Shown piece after piece: positions 1 to 9,304 of a DNA stretch of 64,000 nt. The DNA comes from Aequorivita sublithincola DSM 14238 (lineage in GTDB: Bacteria > Bacteroidota > Bacteroidia > Flavobacteriales > Flavobacteriaceae). Position 1 is the first letter of the stretch. Every line of letters begins with the position of its first letter. The stretch spans positions 2,631,001 through 2,695,000 of the forward strand of contig NC_018013.1 in NCBI RefSeq assembly GCF_000265385.1, given 5' to 3'. The notes beneath the pieces were generated by a model. The model ran no database searches, was not told the origin of the DNA, and saw nothing but the letters and a program-made list of their open reading frames with translations. Both the position numbers and the translations under genes were made by a program.

Positions 1-1598
1 TTCAGTACCAAAAAATTTTGAGGATTTATACCAAGTCCTGAAACATCTTTGTTCACAAAACGCACAGCCATATCATAAAACAAAGGAACCACGGGTGCTT
101 CTTCAATAACGATAGAATCCATTTTGGTGTAAAGAAGTTTTCGTTCTTCAATGTTAGAGATTGAAAGCGCTTTCACATAAAGACTATCAAAAAGTTGATT
201 TTTGAAGTGCATATAGTTGGGACCATTCGGCGTAAAGTTTGGACTGTAAAATAACGAAAGATAGTTTTCAGCATCTGGATAATCTGCAATCCAGCTGGCG
301 CGAAAAACATCTAGTTCACCACTACTTTTCATCTGCCTAAGTGTGGAAGGCGGCATCACGTCTATGATTACAGTAATTCCTAGCTTTTCAAGTTCGCGTT
401 GCACATATTCACACAAATCCAAATATTGACTATTAGTACCGATTGTTATTTCGGGTTTTGCATCGCCCGTTTCGGTTTTGTATTGTTCAATTAGTTGCTT
501 TGCTTTTTCGGGATCATAATTGTATCCTTCAATTTCAGCATAACCTGGCAATCCTTTTGGAATGAAACCGTGTACTGCTGGAATCCCCATTCCATTTCGT
601 AAATAAGTGACCATTTTTTGACGGTCAAAACCGTAGTTTATGGCTTGTCGCAAAGTTTTGCTTTTTATTTCGGGAGTGTTCGCTCCTAGAAAAAAGCCTA
701 GATATTCTGTATTCAAATAAGGGCCTGTAATCATATAGACCGAATCCTTGTATTTTGGTTGTAATTCTCCGCGCGTGGTTAACAATTCATCTTTGTAACT
801 TCCGTCCAAACCAGAGATGAAATCTAACTTTCCTTGAGCAAATTGTAAAAATTCACTTTGCTTATCTGGTAGAAATGTGATTGAAACTGCTTCCAAATAA
901 GGAAGTTTTTCTCCATTTTTATCACTTTCAAAATACAACGGATTTTTGCGAAGAACTAGTTTCACATTTTCTTCCCACATTTTAAACTGAAAAGGTCCTG
1001 TTCCCACAGGGTTTCTTCGGAATTCATTGCCGTAAAATTCCACCGCTTCTTTTGGAACAACCGAACAATAACGCATTGAAAGCAATCCCAGAAACGCTGG
1101 AAAGGGTTGTTTTAACTGAATAACTAGGGTAGAATCGTTTTCGGCTTTATAGCTTTCCACATAATTCATCACCCAACTACCAGAAGACGCAACTTTTTCA
1201 TCAGTCAGCCTATCGAAACTATAAACGAAATCCTGTGCTACAACCTTTCTTGTATAGCGAGTTGGACTGTGAAGCCCTTCTTGTGCGAAAGCCTTATTTT
1301 GGTGAAAGAAAACATCATTCCTAAGAAAGAAAGTATAGGTGTAGGTTGAATCATTTATAATCCAACTTTTGGCGATATCGGGTTTGATATTTAGTGAATC
1401 GTCCAATTGTACCAAGCCATTATATAGTTGATTGTCTGGCCAAATTACTTGTGGATTTCGCGCAAATGCGGGATCGAGTGTGGGTATGTTTCCTTGTTCG
1501 TTATAGCGAAAAACAAGGTGATTGCGGTCTGTTTCAACGTTGTTTTCGCAAGAAAAGAGCGTGAAAATAAGACTGAAAATTAAAATGTTTTTAAGCAT
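1..1598 (-). CDS. Peptide ABC transporter substrate-binding lipoprotein (SBP family 5), C-terminus outside window
   Basis: The reading frame is open from an ATG at 1598 (minus) to the window edge, about 532 codons, so the C-terminus is missing. It starts with a lipoprotein signal (MLKNILIFSLIFTLFSC, lipobox Cys17), followed by text typical of family 5 extracellular solute-binding proteins: an N-terminal segment with 'IPTLDPAFARNPQV' and then 'LYNGLVQLDDSLNIKPDIAKSW', as in OppA/DppA-like binders of oligopeptides. It should sit in the envelope as a lipid-anchored peptide receptor. No permease or ATPase gene is visible beside it; the downstream side lies outside the window. Family assignment is strong, substrate unknown. 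Confidence 0.85.
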   Translation of the reverse strand, partial: MLKNILIFSLIFTLFSCENNVETDRNHLVFRYNEQGNIPTLDPAFARNPQVIWPDNQLYNGLVQLDDSLNIKPDIAKSWIINDSTYTYTFFLRNDVFFHQNKAFAQEGLHSPTRYTRKVVAQDFVYSFDRLTDEKVASSGSWVMNYVESYKAENDSTLVIQLKQPFPAFLGLLSMRYCSVVPKEAVEFYGNEFRRNPVGTGPFQFKMWEENVKLVLRKNPLYFESDKNGEKLPYLEAVSITFLPDKQSEFLQFAQGKLDFISGLDGSYKDELLTTRGELQPKYKDSVYMITGPYLNTEYLGFFLGANTPEIKSKTLRQAINYGFDRQKMVTYLRNGMGIPAVHGFIPKGLPGYAEIEGYNYDPEKAKQLIEQYKTETGDAKPEITIGTNSQYLDLCEYVQRELEKLGITVIIDVMPPSTLRQMKSSGELDVFRASWIADYPDAENYLSLFYSPNFTPNGPNYMHFKNQLFDSLYVKALSISNIEERKLLYTKMDSIVIEEAPVVPLFYDMAVRFVNKDVSGLGINPQNFLVL

Positions 1599-1763
1599 TG
1601 GGACTTTTTAGCGCGAGTACCTATATTTTAGATCGATAAAATATTTAATCATTTAATTTGAATCAACATTCGAGCAAAATCTAACCTAAAAAACGAATTT
1701 AAGTTTTTAAAAATTCGATTAGTGAACCTTTTCTCATTTGATTTGAAAAAATAATTCAGAATC

Positions 1764-3107
1764 TTAGATCCCAGTGTAATTTCCAGGGGTTATGTTTCGC
1801 ATTTCTTGCTTCACACTTTCAGGCACTTCCAAAGATTCAATAAAGTTAGCGATTGATGTTTGGTTTATGCGCTCGTTGGTTCGCGTAAGTCCTTTTAGTG
1901 CTTCGTAAGGGTTTGGATACCCTTCACGACGCAAGATTGTCTGAATTGCTTCAGCAACTACTGCCCAGTTGTTTTCAAGATCTTCAGCAAATTTAGGCTC
2001 GTTCAATAATAATTTATTCAAACCTTTTAAAGTGGAATGGAAAGCAATAAGTGTATGCCCTATGGGAACGCCAATATTTCGTAAAACCGTACTATCCGTG
2101 AGGTCGCGTTGCAATCTGCTTATTGGAAGTTTAGCAGAAAGATGCTCAAAAATTGCATTTGCAATTCCTAAGTTTCCTTCACTATTTTCAAAATCTATCG
2201 GATTCACTTTGTGTGGCATAGCGCTAGAACCAACTTCACCAGCTTTAATTTTTTGTTTGAAATAATCCATAGAAACATACGTCCAAATGTCTCTGTCCAA
2301 GTCAATCAAAATAGTGTTTATACGCTTCATACAATCAAAAAGCGCAGCCATATGGTCGTAATGCTCAATCTGTGTAGTAGGGAAGGAGTGATGCAAACCT
2401 AAAGTGTCTTGCACAAACTTTTTCCCGAAAGCTCTCCAATCAATGTTTGGATAAGCAACTTTATGTGCGTTAAAATTTCCTGTTGCACCACCAAATTTTG
2501 CAGCACTTTTAATGTCGTTCATTAAATCGAATTGCTCTTCAATACGAACAACAAACACTTCAATTTCTTTACCCAAACGTGTTGGAGAAGCAGGTTGTCC
2601 GTGCGTTCTGGCTAGCATTGAAATATATGCCCAATCTTCAGAAAGAGATTTCAATTTGTTTTTCACTTCCATTAATAGTGGAACATAAACCGTGTTTATT
2701 GCATCCTTCAATGAAAGCGGAATCGCCGTGTTGTTTATATCTTGAGAAGTTAATCCGAAGTGAATAAACTCTTTGAATTTTTGAAGGTTTAAGTCATCAA
2801 ACTTTTCCTTAATGAAATATTCAACTGCCTTAACATCGTGATTGGTAACCTTTTCGGTATCTTTTATTTTTATAGCATCTTGTACTGAAAAATCTAAATA
2901 AAGATTACGAAGTTCAGGGAAAAGATTTCTGTCAAAATCGCTTAACTGCGGCAAATCAAGTTCTACCAAAGCAATAAAATATTCAATTTCTACCTGCACG
3001 CGGTAACGAATGAGCGCTTCTTCAGAAAAGAAAGGAATCAGGCTTGCGGTTTTTGAGGCATATCTGCCATCAATCGGAGAAATAGCTTGTAAAGCGTTGG
3101 TGTACAT
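1764..3107 (-). CDS. purB: Adenylosuccinate lyase PurB
   Basis: 447 aa, normal for the bacterial PurB group that starts 'ALQAISPIDGRY'. It catalyses two fumarate-releasing steps of purine synthesis: SAICAR to AICAR, and adenylosuccinate to AMP. Fumarase/aspartase superfamily landmarks are present: TSQDINNT (about 120-127), THGQPASPT (168-176) and the flexible signature loop GSSAMPHKVNP (293-303) that carries the catalytic Ser. It is a cytoplasmic tetramer in the family. A -7 box (TATCTTTG, minus strand) lies 20 nt upstream of the ATG, so it probably has its own promoter. It is monocistronic as far as the sequence shows. Confidence 0.97.
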   Translation of the reverse strand: MYTNALQAISPIDGRYASKTASLIPFFSEEALIRYRVQVEIEYFIALVELDLPQLSDFDRNLFPELRNLYLDFSVQDAIKIKDTEKVTNHDVKAVEYFIKEKFDDLNLQKFKEFIHFGLTSQDINNTAIPLSLKDAINTVYVPLLMEVKNKLKSLSEDWAYISMLARTHGQPASPTRLGKEIEVFVVRIEEQFDLMNDIKSAAKFGGATGNFNAHKVAYPNIDWRAFGKKFVQDTLGLHHSFPTTQIEHYDHMAALFDCMKRINTILIDLDRDIWTYVSMDYFKQKIKAGEVGSSAMPHKVNPIDFENSEGNLGIANAIFEHLSAKLPISRLQRDLTDSTVLRNIGVPIGHTLIAFHSTLKGLNKLLLNEPKFAEDLENNWAVVAEAIQTILRREGYPNPYEALKGLTRTNERINQTSIANFIESLEVPESVKQEMRNITPGNYTGI

Positions 3108-3126
3108 AGGTTGAATTTTAAAAGCG

Positions 3127-3134
3127 CAAAGATA
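3127..3134 (-). promoter_or_regulatory. Bacteroidota -7 promoter box for purB
   Basis: TATCTTTG on the minus strand matches the Bacteroidota -7 consensus TAnnTTTG exactly and lies 20 nt upstream of the purB ATG. No TTG at the usual -33 spacing was found, so the call rests on the -7 box and position. Confidence 0.55.
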
Positions 3135-3359
3135 CGAAACGCAGCGAGTTATGACGGAAGGTTTTGTCTCTTTAATTTGCTGGAATTTTAGCCTTCAAAC
3201 TTAATGGAATGCCAACAAAAAGTGATTTTAAGATAATGCATGGTTAAATAATCAATTCATTTTAAAATTTTAGGATTTTATTGTGTGTAACTAGTTTAGG
3301 ATGAGCGTAATTTTAATAGTGAAAAGAAAAATGAATTATTAATCTAAATAAAAAATGTT

Positions 3360-3476
3360 ATGAGCACACAAAATCAAAATCAGCAAAAAAATCCTCAAGA
3401 TCAACAACAAAATCAACAGAGGAATCCTCAAAACAAACCACAAGGTCAACGTAATCCTGAAGAGGAAGAAGAATAG
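3360..3476 (+). CDS. Gln/Asn-rich 38-residue disordered microprotein
   Basis: ATG at 3360, stop TAG 3474-3476, 38 aa. The protein is almost entirely Gln, Asn, Pro and Lys/Arg, ending in five Glu residues; it starts MSTQNQNQQKNPQDQQQ. It has no signal peptide or membrane segment and should be disordered. A rho-independent-like hairpin follows at 3518-3551, and the 5' side holds over 200 nt of non-coding AT-rich sequence, which fits an independent small transcript. The extreme composition could reflect a CAA/AAT-rich low-complexity tract rather than a gene. The clean start, charged tail, stop and terminator favour a real gene. Function unknown. Confidence 0.6.
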   Translation: MSTQNQNQQKNPQDQQQNQQRNPQNKPQGQRNPEEEEE

Positions 3477-3517
3477 TAGGTAAATTTTATGATTTTGTAT
3501 CCTGTATGGATACTTCG

Positions 3518-3551
3518 AAACCCCTTAATCATCATAATGAGAAAGGGGTTT
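3518..3551 (+). terminator. Hairpin after the Gln/Asn-rich microprotein
   Basis: A perfect 9-bp inverted repeat, AAACCCCTT and AAGGGGTTT, with a 16-nt loop, 41 nt after the microprotein stop. The only T run is within the 3' arm, so termination is plausible but not proven. Confidence 0.5.
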
Positions 3552-3777
3552 CTGATTATGGGGATATAAGAAAAAGCAGAATTGCGAATTTAGTGAAAAT
3601 TATCGTTTTTTAAGCATTATCTTATTCTTATTTGTTAAATAAAAAGTGTTTTTTTAATTATTTGGTGAAATGATAGCCTTAATGTGAGATGCGTAAAAGA
3701 ACAGATAATGATATTGTTAGAAAAGAGGAATGAATAAAAGAATGTAATTACAGTTAGAAACGTATAGTTTTTAACTG

Positions 3778-3824
3778 CAAAACCCCCTTGGAGCTCGCTG
3801 CGCCGGAGGGTTTTATTTTTATTG
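3778..3824 (+). terminator. GC-rich terminator-like hairpin with no annotated gene just upstream
   Basis: An imperfect stem (AAAACCCCCTTGG against CCGGAGGGTTTT) closes over a GC-rich loop (AGCTCGCTGCG) and is followed by ATTTTTATT. The nearest plus-strand gene ends 300 nt upstream and already has its own hairpin, so this may end a separate small transcript starting around 3660. Confidence 0.5.
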
Positions 3825-3942
3825 AAACTTTGAAAATTCTTGAAAAGAATATTTTGGGTTAAAGATTTGTGGTTTTGTGTTAATTAAAAGAATTCGATTT
3901 TAATACTTTAGCTGTCACAGAATTGCTATGAAGAAGAGAAAG

Positions 3943-3970
3943 CCTCGGTCAAAATTTATTTTGACTGAGG
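3943..3970 (-). terminator. Terminator of the AraC-family gene
   Basis: An inverted repeat (CCTCGGTCAAAAT against ATTTTGACTGAGG, one mismatch) begins right after the stop codon at 3975-3977. The T run is stronger in the plus direction, but the position fits the minus-strand gene. Confidence 0.6.
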
Positions 3971-3974
3971 TTTT

Positions 3975-4994
3975 TTATTTGTCACGCTGTTTCTTACGAA
4001 ATTCTGACGGCGATATGCCGTGTTTTTCCTTAAAGATTTTTGAGAAATAACTTTTGCTGGAAAGACCAATTGCATTTACAATTTCAGAAATACTTAAATC
4101 GGTTTTGGTTAGTAAGCTGTAAGCCGCGTCCAGCCTTGATTTTTGTACATAATTGTTTACAGTTGTACCGTACAATTTTTTGAAACCTTCCTGCAACTTG
4201 TTTACATTGAGTCCAGCTTCCCTCGCCAAATTTTCTACCGTTGGAATGTCTGTGATGTTGCTTTCAATTAGGTTAGCAATATGATTTATTTGTTTCAACT
4301 CTGCGGAGCGAAGTAGCGTGTGACTTCCTTCATCTTTTTTGTCATCCTGATATTGTAGAATTTGTTCTGTTAAAATTTGGTAGGCCATACCTTCTAAAAA
4401 TAGTTTTCGCGTAAAGTTTTCTGCAGTAAATTCAAGCATCGCCGCCAAAATATCTGAGATTCCCAGACTGTAGTTTCCGCTGTAGTAAAAGGCTTTGTTG
4501 GCTTTAACATCTTTAAAAAGTGTTTCCAGTTCCTTGTCAAGACTTTTAATATCGCACTCCATTTTTGCTTGAAACTGCCCTCTTTCAATCTCTAAACTGT
4601 TCACTTTTATTCTCTGGCTCGCTTTAAAAAGTAGTACGTGACCATTCTGTTTGCTACTGGCCACAATTGCGTTTTGAAACTGCTCAATAGAATGTAAATC
4701 GGTTTCATTTTCAAAACGATGCAGTAAAACTCCTTCCACGGTATAAAGAAATTTTAAGGGATGAATGTTGCTTACCACAAAGCTAATTTCAAAATCCTCA
4801 TTGAAAAGGCAATCATATTGTATAAGCCCCAAACCACCGTCAAAGTTGATTCCTCGGATGGTTCCTTTACCTACGGATGGAGGTAATTTTAGTAAATACT
4901 CCCCGCAATTTACCGAAAAAGGAATATCAAAAACTTTCGAAATGTCTCGAATTACATCCTTAAGGGGAAGTGAGTTTACTTGTATAGAATTCAT
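3975..4994 (-). CDS. AraC-family transcriptional regulator
   Basis: 339 aa. The last 100 residues form an AraC/XylS DNA-binding domain with two helix-turn-helix units: 'IPTVENLAREAGLNVNKLQEGFKKLYG' and 'SISEIVNAIGLSSKSYFSKIFKEKHGISPSEFRKK', the latter carrying the family signature. The N-terminal 220 residues have no recognisable ligand domain; this layout is common in flavobacterial AraC proteins. The effector and targets cannot be read from the sequence. It is flanked by non-coding DNA on both sides, with no obvious partner gene. Confidence 0.88.
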   Translation of the reverse strand: MNSIQVNSLPLKDVIRDISKVFDIPFSVNCGEYLLKLPPSVGKGTIRGINFDGGLGLIQYDCLFNEDFEISFVVSNIHPLKFLYTVEGVLLHRFENETDLHSIEQFQNAIVASSKQNGHVLLFKASQRIKVNSLEIERGQFQAKMECDIKSLDKELETLFKDVKANKAFYYSGNYSLGISDILAAMLEFTAENFTRKLFLEGMAYQILTEQILQYQDDKKDEGSHTLLRSAELKQINHIANLIESNITDIPTVENLAREAGLNVNKLQEGFKKLYGTTVNNYVQKSRLDAAYSLLTKTDLSISEIVNAIGLSSKSYFSKIFKEKHGISPSEFRKKQRDK

Positions 4995-5132
4995 GAAGAG
5001 GTTGTTTTATCGCGCCAAAATACTATTATGATACTAGATGCTTTAACACAGATCGTTCTAATAATTAACACATATACTTTTATGATTGTAAGGTATTACA
5101 TAATAATACTTTGTGCAACTTGATTCAAATAA

Positions 5133-5164
5133 AAAACCGCCCAATAAAAAAATTGAGCGGTTTT
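5133..5164 (-). terminator. Intrinsic terminator after the small membrane protein
   Basis: Stem AAAACCGC-C-CAAT against ATTG-A-GCGGTTTT, read on the minus strand, is followed by a T run (TTTTTTATTT). It lies 25 nt past the stop of the gene at 5189-5365. Confidence 0.75.
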
Positions 5165-5188
5165 GGTATGGAGATATTTGTAGTGTAT

Positions 5189-5365
5189 TTATTCATAATA
5201 TTTTTTGCTCTTATTGCGTCTTTCCATAAAAAAGGAGATTACTAAAAAGGCGGCTAAAATATAAAAACCAATTTTGGCGGGTTCAATTGGACCAAATCCT
5301 AAGCCAAGAAAGCCCAGAACGGCGGCCACTATTGTCAGGAAAAGGAGGAGGATTGTCCAGATCAT
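5189..5365 (-). CDS. Small DUF1328-like two-helix membrane protein
   Basis: 58 aa, ATG at 5365, stop at 5189-5191. The sequence holds two hydrophobic stretches, 'WTILLLFLTIVAAVLGFLGLG' split around residue 20 and 'IGFYILAAFLVISFF' (about 32-46), then a basic tail ERRNKSKKYYE. The length, the Gly-rich turn between the helices and the tail resemble the DUF1328/YtjA small membrane protein family, whose function is unknown. It has its own terminator just downstream. Family placement is by overall pattern only. Confidence 0.7.
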   Translation of the reverse strand: MIWTILLLFLTIVAAVLGFLGLGFGPIEPAKIGFYILAAFLVISFFMERRNKSKKYYE

Positions 5366-5463
5366 AGCGAGGGAATTTTGAAGTTTGTAAACAGTTAATT
5401 ATCAGTTCCCTAAAGATATGAAATCATTAATTTTTCAACTAATTTATTTCGAATTGTTTTTAA

Positions 5464-5556
5464 CGCATTTCGAAAATTACCCAAGTTCAGCGCAATCCGC
5501 AACTTAAGAAGGAAAACAAAATACTTGCGGAGCAGTTGGAGTTGTTGAAGGGGTGA
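5464..5556 (+). pseudogene. Possible C-terminal remnant of a coiled-coil protein
   Basis: One frame reads 30 codons to a TGA with a strongly protein-like charged helix, 'NPQLKKENKILAEQLELLKG'. An in-frame TAA lies immediately upstream and there is no start codon. This looks like the 3' end of a lost gene, such as the tail of a small regulator, but a chance open stretch is possible. Confidence 0.3.
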
Positions 5557-5626
5557 TGGGGAAATAGGTATATTTGGGTAAAAATAATATAAGATTTAAC
5601 AATAATTTTTAATTGTTTGTATTTTT

Positions 5627-6379
5627 ATGGAAGAAAAAATAAAAGAGTGGTTACTTAAAGGAGGTTTTCCACTGGAAATGAAATTGGCAAATTCACTTAT
5701 TAACCATGGATTTGAAGTAGCTCAATCTGTTTATTACCAAGATTTTGATACCGAAAAATATCGCGAAACTGATATTATAGCAAGCAAGTTTGAAAAAATT
5801 AATAATATATGGACCCATATTACTTTTGTAATTGAGTGCAAAAAATCTACAGATAAGCCTTGGATTGTTCTCAAAAATCATAAACTTATGAATCATCTTA
5901 GTGATGAACTTCCTGTTTATTTTACAAATCATACCTCAATATTTTTAAAAAACCTTAACGAGAATAAAAGCTTTAAATCCGACTTATTTTTTAAAAATTC
6001 ACGGAATATTGGGTATTCTATTCAGACGGCTTTCAATAATGGTCCTGATAAATCTTATGAGGCCATACAGTCTGTAACAAAGGCTTGTGAATATTTTTCG
6101 CAAAAACTTAATGAAAGAAAAAATACAGCCGCATTTTATTTTCCTGTTATTTGTATTGACGGAAATTTATTTGAAGGTCAAATAGCTGAAAATGATATTA
6201 GCCTTAAAGAAGTTAAAAAGTCAGAAGTTCTTATAACTCGGTCATTTCATAAATACGGTAATTCACATATACTAATTTTCGAAAGTTCAGATCTCGATAA
6301 AATATCCAATGATCTTTATAAATTAGGAATAGAGTTTTTTAGAAAATATAAAAAACTTTTAGCGGAAAATATTAGTTGA
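5627..6379 (+). CDS. Putative PD-(D/E)XK nuclease-fold protein, orphan
   Basis: 250 aa. The N-terminal third has the order seen in PD-(D/E)XK nucleases: a helix with 'GGFPLEMKLANSLINHGF' (Glu17), a strand with Asp49 in 'RETDIIA', then 'TFVIECKKS' giving Glu70-x-Lys72. These would be the metal-binding and catalytic residues. The remainder (90-250) is not recognised. There is no methyltransferase, helicase or specificity subunit nearby, so it is not part of a visible restriction system. The gene and its flanks look more AT-rich than the surrounding housekeeping genes, and a possible gene remnant lies just upstream, which suggests acquisition by transfer. Substrate unknown. Confidence 0.65.
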   Translation: MEEKIKEWLLKGGFPLEMKLANSLINHGFEVAQSVYYQDFDTEKYRETDIIASKFEKINNIWTHITFVIECKKSTDKPWIVLKNHKLMNHLSDELPVYFTNHTSIFLKNLNENKSFKSDLFFKNSRNIGYSIQTAFNNGPDKSYEAIQSVTKACEYFSQKLNERKNTAAFYFPVICIDGNLFEGQIAENDISLKEVKKSEVLITRSFHKYGNSHILIFESSDLDKISNDLYKLGIEFFRKYKKLLAENIS

Positions 6380-6455
6380 ACAAAGAAATTGTTATTTGGA
6401 TAATAAAAGATTCTCTCTAATACCAAGTTTTGCAATGCGTAGCTTCCCAGAACAC

Positions 6456-6485
6456 AAAACCCCCAAGCAAAAGCTCAAGGGTTTT
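6456..6485. terminator. Bidirectional hairpin between nuclease-like gene and clpB
   Basis: AAAACCC and GGGTTTT arms with a shorter inner AGC/GCT pairing, between the convergent genes at 5627-6379 and clpB. A/T tracts flank both sides. Confidence 0.65.
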
Positions 6486-6489
6486 ATTA

Positions 6490-6517
6490 AATCGTAAATC
6501 TAGAATCGTAAATCTAA
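6490..6517. repeat. Two tandem copies of a 14-nt word
   Basis: AATCGTAAATCTAG followed directly by AATCGTAAATCTAA, just before the clpB stop. One of several tandem word repeats in the intergenic spacers of this window. Confidence 0.8.
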
Positions 6518-6525
6518 AATTCCTA

Positions 6526-9126
6526 TTACTCAACCAAACTCTCCTGATTCCTAAAAACCAACGCATCATTAAAACTATCTAAAAGAATAATACTGTCCGT
6601 AGTTATTTTTCCTGCGAGTATTTCTTTTGAAAGCTCGTTAAGTACTTCACGCTGTATCACCCTTTTCACGGGTCTTGCACCAAACTGTGGATCGTACCCT
6701 TTTTCTGAAAGATAGGTTATGGCTTCTGGTGTGGCGTCTAAAACTATGTTTTGTTTCAACAACATTCTTGAAACACCTTTCAGTTGTAACTCCACAATTT
6801 TGTGAATATCCTTTTTAGACAGTGGCGTAAACATTATGATGTCGTCTATTCGGTTTAAGAACTCGGGGCGCACGGTTTGTTTTAAAAGTGCAAGCACTTC
6901 TACTTTGGCGCCTTCCATAGCGGTTTCGGGGTCTTTTACAGCTTCAAAACGTTGTTGGATTATATCGCTACCCATATTGCTGGTCATAATAATAATCGTG
7001 TTTTTGAAATCTGCCAAACGTCCTTTGTTATCTGTCAATCGGCCTTCATCCAAAACTTGAAGTAATATGTTGAAAGTATCGGGATGCGCTTTTTCAATTT
7101 CATCTAGAAGAACTACGCTATATGGTTTGCGGCGTACGGCTTCGGTAAGTTGCCCCCCTTCTTCATACCCCACATATCCTGGAGGCGCTCCCACCAAACG
7201 GCTCACGCTGTGGCGTTCTTGGTATTCGCTCATATCTATTCGCGTCATTGCGTTTTCGTCATCAAATAAATATTCTGCTAAGGCTTTTGCAAGTTCGGTT
7301 TTACCAACACCGGTTGTTCCTAGAAAAAGGAAACTACCAATTGGTTTCTTTTCATCTTGCAATCCCGCGCGACTTCGGCGAATGGCATCACTTACTGCAA
7401 TAATAGCTTCTTCTTGTCCAACCACACGTTTATGCAATTGATCTTCCAGTGTCAACAGTTTTTCACGGTCGCTCTGAAGCATTTTGGTCACAGGAATGCC
7501 AGTCCATTTTGCAACAACTTCAGCAATATCCTCACGGGTTACTTCTTCTTTAATCATAGAAGTACCTTCGTCGTTTTCGGCGAGTTGGGTTTCCAATTCG
7601 CTTAAAGCAGCTTGCGCGTCTTTAATTTTTCCATATCGAAGTTCGGCTACTTTTCCAAAATCACCATCGCGTTCGGCTCGTTCGGCTTCTAGCTTGTAAT
7701 CTTCAATCTGGGTTTTTAGGTTTTGCACATTGTCCACCACTTCTTTTTCGCTTTGCCATTTTGCGTTTAGTTCGTTGCGTTCTTCTTTTAAATTAGCAAG
7801 ATCTGCGTGAAGTGATTTCAGCTTCGTTTCATCTTTTTCACGTTTTATTGCTTCAATTTCAATTTCAAGCTGCATAATCTTTCTATCCAAAACGTCCAGT
7901 TCTTCTGGTTTGGAGTTGATTTCCATCCGCAGTTTTGAAGCAGCTTCATCCATCAAATCAATTGCTTTATCCGGAAGAAAACGGTTTGTAATATATCTTT
8001 CTGAAAGCTCCACGGCAGCAATAATCGCTTCATCTTTAATACGAACTTTGTGGTGAGTTTCATATTTCTCTTTAATTCCTCGTAAAATTGAAATGGCGCT
8101 CTCAGTATCAGGTTCGTCCACGACCACTCTTTGGAAACGACGTTCCAGCGCTTTATCTTTTTCGAAATATTTTTGATATTCGTCCAAAGTAGTGGCACCA
8201 ATCGCACGAAGTTCTCCACGAGCAAGTGCTGGTTTCAAAATATTTGCGGCATCCATTGCGCCTTGTCCGCCACCAGCTCCAATAAGTGTATGGATTTCGT
8301 CAATAAAAAGAACGATGTCGCCTTCACTAGAAGTTACTTCTTTAATTACTGCCTTTAGGCGTTCTTCAAATTCACCTTTGTATTTTGCGCCGGCAATCAG
8401 TGCTCCCATATCTAAGGAATAAATTTCTTTAGTTCGTAAATTTTCAGGTACATCGCCGTCAACAATTCTGTGGGCCAAACCTTCCGCAATGGCCGTTTTC
8501 CCCGTTCCTGGTTCCCCAACGAGCATCGGATTGTTCTTGGTTCTTCTCGTTAGGATTTGAAGAATTCTTCTAATTTCTTCATCACGACCAATTACAGGAT
8601 CTAATTTCCCGTCACGAGCCATCTGATTTAAATTTTTGGCGTATTTGTTCAAGGAATTATAAGTTTCCTCAGCACTCTGTGAGGTAACATTTTCGCCACC
8701 TCTTAATTCTTCAATGGCGGCATTCATTCCTTTTTCGGTTACGCCTTGGTCTTTAAGACTTTGAGCGATCCCGCTTTTTGAATTCAGAATAGCCAATAGA
8801 AGATGTTCTATTGAAACATATTCATCGCCCATTTTTTTGGCGATGTTTCCAGCTTCAATTACAGTTTTATTAGTTTCCCGCGAAAGCATAATGTCGCCTC
8901 CAGAAACCTTTGGAAAGCTTTCAAGTTGTTTATCTAGAATTTGTTTTAATGTAGTAAGATTTACATTTAGTTTTTTTAGGATGAAAGGTGCTACGTTTTC
9001 ATCCACCTCAAAAATTGCTTTGAGGATGTGTTCGTTTTCAATCTGCTGATGGCCATAACCCTGTGCAATTTGTTGCGCTTGTTGGATGGTCTCTTGGCTT
9101 TTTATTGTAAAATTGTTAAAGTTCAT
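6526..9126 (-). CDS. clpB: ATP-dependent disaggregase ClpB
   Basis: 866 aa, full length. ClpB is a Hsp100 ring that works with DnaK to pull proteins out of aggregates. Seen here: an N-terminal Clp_N repeat domain (1-145); NBD1 with Walker A GEPGTGKT (205-212) and Walker B '[15 protein letters not shown]'; a long coiled-coil middle domain (about 400-525) that separates ClpB from ClpA/ClpX; NBD2 with Walker [15 protein letters not shown] (about 605); and a ClpB C-terminal domain. No ClpP-binding IGF loop was noticed. The 5' region shares a 190-nt divergent spacer with a bacilliredoxin-like gene, and two palindromic boxes lie in it. Confidence 0.98.
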   Translation of the reverse strand: MNFNNFTIKSQETIQQAQQIAQGYGHQQIENEHILKAIFEVDENVAPFILKKLNVNLTTLKQILDKQLESFPKVSGGDIMLSRETNKTVIEAGNIAKKMGDEYVSIEHLLLAILNSKSGIAQSLKDQGVTEKGMNAAIEELRGGENVTSQSAEETYNSLNKYAKNLNQMARDGKLDPVIGRDEEIRRILQILTRRTKNNPMLVGEPGTGKTAIAEGLAHRIVDGDVPENLRTKEIYSLDMGALIAGAKYKGEFEERLKAVIKEVTSSEGDIVLFIDEIHTLIGAGGGQGAMDAANILKPALARGELRAIGATTLDEYQKYFEKDKALERRFQRVVVDEPDTESAISILRGIKEKYETHHKVRIKDEAIIAAVELSERYITNRFLPDKAIDLMDEAASKLRMEINSKPEELDVLDRKIMQLEIEIEAIKREKDETKLKSLHADLANLKEERNELNAKWQSEKEVVDNVQNLKTQIEDYKLEAERAERDGDFGKVAELRYGKIKDAQAALSELETQLAENDEGTSMIKEEVTREDIAEVVAKWTGIPVTKMLQSDREKLLTLEDQLHKRVVGQEEAIIAVSDAIRRSRAGLQDEKKPIGSFLFLGTTGVGKTELAKALAEYLFDDENAMTRIDMSEYQERHSVSRLVGAPPGYVGYEEGGQLTEAVRRKPYSVVLLDEIEKAHPDTFNILLQVLDEGRLTDNKGRLADFKNTIIIMTSNMGSDIIQQRFEAVKDPETAMEGAKVEVLALLKQTVRPEFLNRIDDIIMFTPLSKKDIHKIVELQLKGVSRMLLKQNIVLDATPEAITYLSEKGYDPQFGARPVKRVIQREVLNELSKEILAGKITTDSIILLDSFNDALVFRNQESLVE

Positions 9127-9194
9127 ATATAAAAAAGTTTTTTGTTTATTGTCTGTGGTTGAGTAATTTCAATTAATGAGCCATAGTAAAATTA

Positions 9195-9240
9195 AGACAT
9201 AATGTCTGTCGAAATACTTGATTTAACAGACATTATGACG
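9195..9240. promoter_or_regulatory. Paired operator-like dyads between clpB and the bacilliredoxin-like gene
   Basis: AGACATAATGTCT (9195-9207) is a perfect 13-nt palindrome. A second copy, AGACATTATGACG (9228-9240), matches with minor changes, 33 bp centre to centre (about three helical turns). Together they also form a 12-bp inverted repeat, CATAATGTCTGT and ACAGACATTATG. The position between divergent stress genes suggests a shared regulator, which is inference. Confidence 0.6.
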
Positions 9241-9296
9241 GTTTTAACAGCTAGCTTTTTATCATTTCTTTTAGACAATTTCCTTCTAAGAACTTG

Positions 9297-9304
9297 TAGC
9301 TTTG
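9297..9304 (+). promoter_or_regulatory. Bacteroidota -7 promoter box for the bacilliredoxin-like gene
   Basis: TAGCTTTG matches TAnnTTTG exactly. The predicted transcription start would lie about 6 nt before the ATG at 9317, giving an almost leaderless mRNA. It also shows that the in-frame TTG at 9302, which is part of this box, is not the start codon. Confidence 0.55.
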
